NCBI GenBank assembly: GCA_900555035.1 | Contig: USJX01000021.1 | Span: 1-38,795 of the forward strand | Length of the DNA stretch: 38,795 nucleotides | Direction: 5' to 3' | Source: an uncultured Prevotella sp. | GTDB lineage: Bacteria; Bacteroidota; Bacteroidia; Bacteroidales; Bacteroidaceae | In this document: positions 32,918 to 38,795 of the stretch, piece after piece | Numbering within the stretch: the stretch's first letter is position 1 | Layout of the letters: every line of letters starts with the position of its first letter | Program-made: the position numbers and the translations under genes | Notes under the pieces: model-generated | Told to the model about the DNA's origin: nothing | The model's database searches: none | What the model saw: only the letters and a program-made list of their open reading frames with translations

Positions 32918-35455
32918 ATGCTAAAGAATTTATCTTTCATTGCCCTTTTGGGCATCGCTGCCGTTGGCGTTCCAAGTGAACTCAGCGCCAAGATCGTAAA
33001 GGTGGCAGGCACCCAGAAAGGTGCGGCTGCCAAGTCTATCACCCGTCAGGTGGCTCAGCAGAATGTAACCATCGAATTCTATTCTCCATCCATCGTCCGC
33101 ATCTTGAAATCTGATGCCGGACTTGGTGCTCCTGTGCAGAAGAAAAGCTATTCTGTCATCTTGAAACCTCAGCAGATGAAGGGCGTTCAAATACAGGAAA
33201 ATGGTGATATTGTAAAAATAAACTCTGGTTTTATCTCCGTTGAACTGAATCAGCAGACTGGTGAAATCCGCTTCCTTTCGAAGGATGGAAAGCTGCTGCT
33301 TACCGACACGAAGACCCGTCTGGAAGCCCGCAAGGATGAAGCCAACAAGGGCAAGTACCGCATAGAGCAGGACTTCCGTCTTGCTGATGACGAGGCCATC
33401 TATGGTCTGGGACAGTTGCGTGATGTTTACATGAATCTGCGTGGCCGACAGAATATTGAACTCTGGAATCATAACACCTATATCGCCATCCCTTATTTCA
33501 CCAGCGAGAAGGGCTATGGTCTTTACTGGGACAATGCAGGAAAAACCTATTTCAATGATATCGTAGCATCCAGGAACAATAGCAACCAGCCATCATGCAC
33601 TTCCTTTACCAGTGAAGTGGGAACCTGCGCCGACTACTATTTCATGTATAAGGATGGTACGCAAGATGGAGTCATCGCCAGCATCCGTGAACTCACCGGA
33701 CAGGCTACGATGTTCCCGAAATGGGCGATGGGTTTCTGGCAATGCCGTGATCGCTATAAGACCAGCGATGAACTGGCTGGCGTATTGGATAAGTATCGCG
33801 AACTGAAGATTCCTACTGATGCCATCGTGCAGGACTGGCAGTATTGGGGATGCGACTCCAACTGGAATGCAATGAAGTTCCAGAACCCATATTATATAAA
33901 TAAGGTGGGCGACCCAGCCTATGCCAAGTATCTTCCTACCGATATGAAGCAGATGAAGGCGCAGGGAGAACCCCGCCTGAAGAGCCCGGAAGAGATGGTG
34001 AAGTATGTTCACAAGAACGATGCCCATCTGATGATTTCCATCTGGGCAAGTTTCGGTCCTTGGACAGAGCAGTATCGTGAACTGAAGAAGATGAATGCCC
34101 TCCTTCCTTTCGATACCTGGCCAAGAAACAGTGGTGTGATGCCATACGATGTCTTCAATCCGAAGGCTCGCAACCTCTATTGGAAGTATCTTACTCATCT
34201 CTACCAGATGGGCTTTGATGCCTGGTGGACCGATTCTACGGAGCCAGACCATTTTGAGAAGCCGGGCGATGAGAACTATCAGACCTTCGATGGTTCATGG
34301 TTGGGCGTGAAGAACGCCTTCCCATTGTTGCACAACAAGAGCATCTACGAACACCAGAGAGCGATGAAGGGCAACACAAAGCGTTCGCTCCAGATGACCC
34401 GAAGCGGCAGTTTCGGTATTCAGCATTATGGCACCCTCTGCTGGAGCGGTGATGTGCTGGCTTCCTGGAACGAGATGAAGAATCAGATACCATCGGGCTT
34501 GAACTTCTCGCTCTGCGGTATCCCATTCTGGAACACCGACCTGGGTGGTTTCTTCTACTGGGAGTTTGAACAGAATCCAAAGAACCCTGCCATTCAGGAA
34601 TTGCAGACCCGCTGGATGCAGTGGGGAACCTTCATGCCATTGATGCGCAACCACTGTTCCTCACCGATGGTAAGCGAACTGTATGAATTCGGAAAGCAGG
34701 GCGACTGGGCTTATGATGCTATGATTAAGGCCATCAAGCTGCGCTATCGCCTTTTGCCTTATATCTACAGTACGGCTGGCGACTGTGTACAGAATAGCGG
34801 AAGCATGATGCGTGCCTTGGTGATGGATTATGCCCACGACAAGAAGGCTTCCCGCCTGAACGATGAGTATCTCTTCGGCCGCAACATCCTGGTGAAGCCG
34901 GTAACCGATCCTTTATACACCTGGAAGGATAAGGAGAAGAAGGGTCATATCATCTATCCTGATGTAAGGAAGGCAGCTGCGCCTGTGAATGTTTACTTGC
35001 CAAAGGGTAATAAATGGTATGATTTCTGGAGCAACACCCAGTATGAGGGCGGTCAGGATATCCAGCGCCTTTGTCCTATCGACATCATGCCTGTATTCAT
35101 CAAGGCAGGTACCATCCTACCATTCGGTCCTGAAGTGCAGTATAGTTCAGAGAAGCCTTGGGATGAGCTGGAAATCCGTGTCTATCCTGGTGCAGACGGT
35201 TCGTTTACGCTCTATGAGGACGAGGGTGACAACTACAACTATGAGAAGGGTAAATTCTCTGAAATCAAGTTTGTTTGGAATGAAGCAGACAGAACCCTGA
35301 ACATCGCACCACGCAAGGGCAGCTATAAGGGAATGCTCCAGCATCGCAGATTCCACATCGTACTAGTGGGTGCCAATAGTGGTGCGGGCGATCAGCCTAT
35401 GCAGGCAAGCAAGAGTGTGGAATATGACGGAAAGGCTGTAAAGGTACAGATGTAA
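32918..35455 (+). CDS. GH31 glycosidase, probable alpha-xylosidase
   Basis: An 845-residue secreted or periplasmic protein (signal peptide about 1-24, ending ELSA). The N-terminal beta-sandwich (to about 250) has EAIYGLGQLRD, then the (beta/alpha)8 barrel begins with FPKWAMGFWQCRDRY. The nucleophile is Asp439 in WWTDSTEPD and the acid/base is Asp512 in CWSGDVLASW. The C-terminal beta-domains (DUF5110-like, about 690-845) include YPGADGSFTLYEDEGDNYNYEKG. GH31 covers alpha-glucosidases and alpha-xylosidases. The GFWQCRDRY barrel start, like the GFWQSR.RY of Bacteroidota alpha-xylosidases, and the xylan context favour alpha-xylosidase. It has its own promoter. Confidence 0.85.
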   Translation: MLKNLSFIALLGIAAVGVPSELSAKIVKVAGTQKGAAAKSITRQVAQQNVTIEFYSPSIVRILKSDAGLGAPVQKKSYSVILKPQQMKGVQIQENGDIVKINSGFISVELNQQTGEIRFLSKDGKLLLTDTKTRLEARKDEANKGKYRIEQDFRLADDEAIYGLGQLRDVYMNLRGRQNIELWNHNTYIAIPYFTSEKGYGLYWDNAGKTYFNDIVASRNNSNQPSCTSFTSEVGTCADYYFMYKDGTQDGVIASIRELTGQATMFPKWAMGFWQCRDRYKTSDELAGVLDKYRELKIPTDAIVQDWQYWGCDSNWNAMKFQNPYYINKVGDPAYAKYLPTDMKQMKAQGEPRLKSPEEMVKYVHKNDAHLMISIWASFGPWTEQYRELKKMNALLPFDTWPRNSGVMPYDVFNPKARNLYWKYLTHLYQMGFDAWWTDSTEPDHFEKPGDENYQTFDGSWLGVKNAFPLLHNKSIYEHQRAMKGNTKRSLQMTRSGSFGIQHYGTLCWSGDVLASWNEMKNQIPSGLNFSLCGIPFWNTDLGGFFYWEFEQNPKNPAIQELQTRWMQWGTFMPLMRNHCSSPMVSELYEFGKQGDWAYDAMIKAIKLRYRLLPYIYSTAGDCVQNSGSMMRALVMDYAHDKKASRLNDEYLFGRNILVKPVTDPLYTWKDKEKKGHIIYPDVRKAAAPVNVYLPKGNKWYDFWSNTQYEGGQDIQRLCPIDIMPVFIKAGTILPFGPEVQYSSEKPWDELEIRVYPGADGSFTLYEDEGDNYNYEKGKFSEIKFVWNEADRTLNIAPRKGSYKGMLQHRRFHIVLVGANSGAGDQPMQASKSVEYDGKAVKVQM

Positions 35456-35520
35456 GTTACATCATTGAAAGTATTTGATACTTGTGAAAAAATAGTATTC
35501 TGCTTTTTTGTTTACCTTTG
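35456..35520 (+). promoter_or_regulatory. GH3 promoter with paired half-sites
   Basis: The -7 box TACCTTTG is at 35513-35520. GATACT starts at 35477, 36 bases before the box, and GTTACA starts at 35456, exactly 21 bases before that and directly after the GH31 stop. Geometry is the same as at xusA, so the terminal xylosidase may share the activator of the main operon. Confidence 0.55.
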
Positions 35521-35567
35521 CATCGCAAATAACAATTTAATATACAAATAGCTTAATAGTAATTACA

Positions 35568-38174
35568 ATGAACAAGAATGTTATATACGCAGCTTTGATG
35601 TTTGTGCTGACTATGTCCTCCGGCAATGCCTCAGCGCAGCAGTTGCCTTATCAGAATCCAGCCCTCTCGGCTCATGAGAGAGCGGTAGATTTATGTGGTC
35701 GTCTCACTTTGGAAGAGAAAGCTTCTCTGATGCTGGATGATTCGCCTGCTATTCCACGATTGGGAATCAAGAGATTCCAGTGGTGGAGCGAAGCACTGCA
35801 TGGTGTGGCGAACATGGGAGATGTAACCGTCTTTCCGGAACCTATCGGAATGGCAGCATCGTTTAACGACGGAATGGTGTATAGAGTCTTTGATGCAACA
35901 TCTGATGAAATGCGTGCCAAATGGAATGAACTGCAGCAGAAGGGAGGAGATGTAACCCGTTTCCATGCCCTCTCTGTCTGGACTCCAAACGTGAATATCT
36001 TCCGTGATCCTCGCTGGGGACGTGGACAGGAAACCTATGGCGAGGATCCTTATCTTACCAGTAGGATGGGATGTGCCGTGGTGCGCGGATTGCAGGGACC
36101 TGAAGATACGAAATACCGCAAACTCTGGGCTTGTGCCAAGCACTATGCAATTCATAGCGGACCAGAATGGGCTCGCCATACAGACAATATTACCGATGTT
36201 ACACCGCGCGACCTTTGGGAAACTTATATGCCTGCCTTCAAATCGCTTGTGCAGGATGCAAAGGTGCGTGAGGTGATGTGTGCCTATCAGCGTTGGGATG
36301 ATGAACCATGCTGCGGCAACACCCGCCTTTTGCAGCAGATTCTCAGGGATGAGTGGGGATTCAAGTACCTGGTAGTTTCCGACTGTGGTGCTGTTACTGA
36401 TTTCTGGGAGAATCATAAGGTTTCGAGCAATGCCAAAAATGCAGCAGCTAAGGGTGTATTGGCTGGAACCGATGTAGAATGTGGATTTAATTATGTATAT
36501 AAATCGGTGCCAGAGGCTGTGAAGTATGGTGCCCTGACTGAAGAAGAAGTTGATAAGCATGTGATTCGTCTGCTCGAAGGTCGTTTCGACTTGGGTGAGA
36601 TGGATGACAACAAGATAGTATCATGGTCGAAGATTCCTGTATCTGTGCTTTGCAGCAAGGCGCATCGCCAGCTCTCGCTCGATATGGCTCTGCAGACCAT
36701 GACGCTGCTCCAAAACAAGAATGAGGTATTACCTCTCGATAAAAAGGTAAAGAAGATTGCTTTCATCGGACCAAATGTGGATAACGAACCGATGATGTGG
36801 GGAAACTATAATGGTACTCCACGACAGACAATTACCATCCTGGATGGTATCAAGAGTCGTTTGAAGAAAAACCAGGTCGTCACCTTTAAGGGGTGCGACC
36901 TGGTGAACGACCAGACTTTGGATTCTTACTTCGACCAGTGTAGCATGGATGGCAAGATGGGCTTTAAGGGCACTTTCTGGAACAATCGTGAAATGACCGG
37001 TAAGCCTGTTACCATCACCCAGGAAAAGAATCCTGTGCAGGTAACTACCTATGGTCAGCATTCATTTGCTCCTAATGTGAAGTTGACGGGCTTTTCTGCC
37101 AAGTATGAAACCGTATTCCGTCCTAAGCAGAATGCCAAGGTATTGCTCGATGTGGCTGCCTGCGGTCATTATGAGGTTTATCTGAATGGTGAGAAAAAGG
37201 CAGAGAAGAGCGATTGGCGTACTGCGCAATCTCGTATTGAGTTTGATGGCGAGAAAGGTAAGGAGTATCAGATAGAAATACGATATGCTGAGATGCCTAA
37301 CTATAATGCCAATATGAAGATCAATATCGGTCATGAGAATCCTATCGACTATCAGGCTTCGCTCAAGCAGTTGAAGGATTGCGAGACAGTAGTCTTCGTA
37401 GGTGGCATCTCTCCACAGTTGGAAGGTGAGGAAATGCCTATCGAGATTTCTGGCTTCAAGGGTGGTGACCGCACCAACATCGAATTGCCTAAGGTTCAGC
37501 GCAATTTCCTGAAGGCTTTGAAGGAGGCGGGCAAAAAGGTTGTCTTTGTCAACTGTTCGGGTTCTGCTATCGCCTTGACTCCAGAAACAGAGAGTTGCGA
37601 TGCCATTCTCCAGGCCTGGTATCCTGGTCAGGAAGGTGGTGAGGCAGTGGCTCGTGTTCTCTTCGGAGAGTACAATCCTGCCGGCAAGTTGCCTATTACG
37701 TTCTATAAGAATTCAGAGCAGTTGCCTGATTTCAAGGATTACAGCATGAAGGGCAGAACCTATCGTTATATGAACGATGCGCTCTTCCCATTCGGATATG
37801 GTTTAAGCTACACTTCTTTCCGTATAGGCGATGCTACACTTTCCAACTCTATCTTGAAGAAGGGTGAGAAGATTACGCTGAAGGTACCGGTAAGCAATGT
37901 AGGAAAGAAGGATGGAACCGAGGTGGTGCAGGTGTATGTGAAGGATCCTACCGATACCGAAGGACCATTGAAGAGCTTGAAGGCTTTCGAGAGAGTGGAG
38001 GTGAAGGCAGGAAAGACTGCTGAGGCTGTCATTACGCTGGATAGCAGAAACTTCGAACTCTTCGATGCTGCAACCAATACCGTCCGTGCCAAGGCAGGAA
38101 AGTATGAGGTTTATTACGGCAGCAGTTCGGCAGATAAGGATTTGAAGAAACTGGATGTTTCTATTGAATATTAA
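35568..38174 (+). CDS. GH3 beta-xylosidase with inserted PA14-like module, Xyl3A-like
   Basis: An 868-residue exported protein (signal peptide about 1-23, ending ASAQQ). The GH3 (beta/alpha)8 domain carries WWSEALHGVA, a DPRWGRGQETYGEDPYL motif and nucleophile Asp272 in VVSDCGAV. The second alpha/beta domain is interrupted by a PA14-like beta-barrel (about 460-590) before GGISPQLEGEEMP, where the acid/base is probably Glu619 or a neighbouring Glu, and then FKGGDR. The C-terminus is a Fn3-like domain (about 740-868). The overall build matches xylan-locus beta-xylosidases such as P. bryantii Xyl3A. It should convert xylo-oligosaccharides to xylose. It is the last gene of the locus and has its own promoter. 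Confidence 0.92.
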   Translation: MNKNVIYAALMFVLTMSSGNASAQQLPYQNPALSAHERAVDLCGRLTLEEKASLMLDDSPAIPRLGIKRFQWWSEALHGVANMGDVTVFPEPIGMAASFNDGMVYRVFDATSDEMRAKWNELQQKGGDVTRFHALSVWTPNVNIFRDPRWGRGQETYGEDPYLTSRMGCAVVRGLQGPEDTKYRKLWACAKHYAIHSGPEWARHTDNITDVTPRDLWETYMPAFKSLVQDAKVREVMCAYQRWDDEPCCGNTRLLQQILRDEWGFKYLVVSDCGAVTDFWENHKVSSNAKNAAAKGVLAGTDVECGFNYVYKSVPEAVKYGALTEEEVDKHVIRLLEGRFDLGEMDDNKIVSWSKIPVSVLCSKAHRQLSLDMALQTMTLLQNKNEVLPLDKKVKKIAFIGPNVDNEPMMWGNYNGTPRQTITILDGIKSRLKKNQVVTFKGCDLVNDQTLDSYFDQCSMDGKMGFKGTFWNNREMTGKPVTITQEKNPVQVTTYGQHSFAPNVKLTGFSAKYETVFRPKQNAKVLLDVAACGHYEVYLNGEKKAEKSDWRTAQSRIEFDGEKGKEYQIEIRYAEMPNYNANMKINIGHENPIDYQASLKQLKDCETVVFVGGISPQLEGEEMPIEISGFKGGDRTNIELPKVQRNFLKALKEAGKKVVFVNCSGSAIALTPETESCDAILQAWYPGQEGGEAVARVLFGEYNPAGKLPITFYKNSEQLPDFKDYSMKGRTYRYMNDALFPFGYGLSYTSFRIGDATLSNSILKKGEKITLKVPVSNVGKKDGTEVVQVYVKDPTDTEGPLKSLKAFERVEVKAGKTAEAVITLDSRNFELFDAATNTVRAKAGKYEVYYGSSSADKDLKKLDVSIEY

Positions 38175-38213
38175 GTAACTTGAGAAAATCATCAAGGAGC
38201 TGAGTAAATATGA

Positions 38214-38251
38214 AAAGAGGGTGTGTCTTGGACTTTTGACACACCCTCTTT
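38214..38251 (+). terminator. Terminator of the GH3 gene
   Basis: A 14-bp perfect stem (AAAGAGGGTGTGTC with GACACACCCTCTTT) around a 10-base loop, 40 bases after the GH3 stop. The arm ends serve as the T-tract (CTTTCTG follows). Confidence 0.82.
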
Positions 38252-38402
38252 CTGTAATCTTAATCCTTCTTTACGCACACGTATATATTTTTTTTAGAAA
38301 AAAGTCTCATAGTCTCATTTTTAGCCGCAAATATCACGTTATATCGTTGATATAAAGATATTTATAACTAATGAGACTTCTTGCAAAAAGTAGAAAGAAG
38401 TA

Positions 38403-38517
38403 TCATAGAAGTATCATTAAAAATCATAGAAGTATCATTAAAGATAATACAAAGCATGCGAAAAGCTTGTTTAAACGTTAAGAAAAGCCAGTTTAAACCT
38501 GTTTAAACTGTTTAAAC
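38403..38517. repeat. Tandem repeat and four GTTTAAAC palindromes
   Basis: TCATAGAAGTATCATTAAA occurs at 38403 and 38424 (period 21). GTTTAAAC occurs at 38469, 38491, 38501 and 38510, the last three 9-10 bases apart, about one helical turn. It lies in A/T-rich sequence with no gene. The downstream gene is outside the window. Confidence 0.7.
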
Positions 38518-38607
38518 ATCAGAAAAAGTCATTTTAAGCATAGCAAAAAGGCATTTTAAATATCGCAAAGAATCAAAAGAATATTGCCCAAAAATAAGTA
38601 CAACATT

Positions 38608-38679
38608 TGGGCACTCGTTGCCCAGTAAAGGGGTAGCCGATGCCCACTTATCGGGCTACGGATGCCCGTGTAACGGGCA
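38608..38679. repeat. Three consecutive GC-rich hairpins
   Basis: TGGGCA/TGCCCA (38608-38624), GTAGCCGAT/ATCGGGCTAC with one bulge (38633-38659), and TGCCCGT/ACGGGCA (38663-38679). They stand out in an A/T-rich stretch. No gene is recognised in 38252-38795. Confidence 0.65.
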
Positions 38680-38795
38680 CAGGCAGACCAGCCGGAGGGC
38701 ATAGAGGACCATTTGATGAACTGACTTTTCCTGATTTCAATAGACACTTTTTTACTTTATAAACTAGAAAGGTAGACACTATCAATTTCATAAAA

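Noticed and set aside
38556..38747. 63-codon minus-strand frame at the right end
   Set aside because: It covers the GC-rich hairpins and has no signal, motif or neighbour.

Overview
The window comes from a Bacteroidota genome, most likely a gut Prevotella/Segatella (S. copri-like). The signs are two SusC/SusD pairs, a hybrid two-component regulator, lipobox lipoproteins, Bacteroidota -7 boxes (TAnnTTTG) before most transcription units, and A-rich leaders instead of Shine-Dalgarno sites. The order SusC-SusD-SusC-SusD-SusE-like-GH10, next to a hybrid regulator and a GH5, matches the xylan locus described in Prevotella bryantii (xusA-E, xyn10C, xynR). I therefore read almost the whole window as a large xylan utilization locus.

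Layout: greA (90-554) is a housekeeping flank. The sensor/regulator (919-5007, minus) diverges from a GH5 xylanase (5549-6973). The main operon, 7100-20789, encodes xusA, xusB, xusC, xusD, xusE, a GH10 xylanase with inserted binding modules, and a small unknown secreted protein. Next come a GH43 (21000-22859), a reversed AAA/DUF234-type ATPase (22915-24357) that looks like an insertion, a secreted beta-sandwich protein and a CE6-CE1 double esterase (24775-27650), a small beta-sandwich protein with a GH43-ricin-like protein (27852-30067), a two-gene regulatory unit of an HU-like protein and a kinase-less membrane AraC regulator (30513-32737), a GH31 (32918-35455) and a GH3 (35568-38174). The last 0.6 kb has no gene, only repeats and hairpins.

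How it works together: surface endo-xylanases (GH5, GH10) and lipoproteins (XusB, XusD, XusE) cut and bind xylan. XusA and XusC import oligosaccharides with TonB energy. GH43 enzymes, esterases, GH31 and GH3 then remove side chains and release xylose. The sensor of the hybrid regulator probably detects xylo-oligosaccharides.

Most interesting items: (1) a GTTACA half-site exactly 36 bp upstream of the -7 box of GH5, xusA and GH3, with GTTA(C/T) copies 21 bp apart at the same promoters, a candidate operator linking units 30 kb apart; (2) the HU-like/membrane-AraC pair, in which the sensor is joined to the DNA-binding domain without kinase or receiver; (3) three related hairpins whose stems differ by compensating base changes; (4) a 24-bp perfect inverted repeat upstream of the ATPase; (5) a shared C-terminal tail on three secreted proteins. 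All calls come from reading the sequence; no database search was run.
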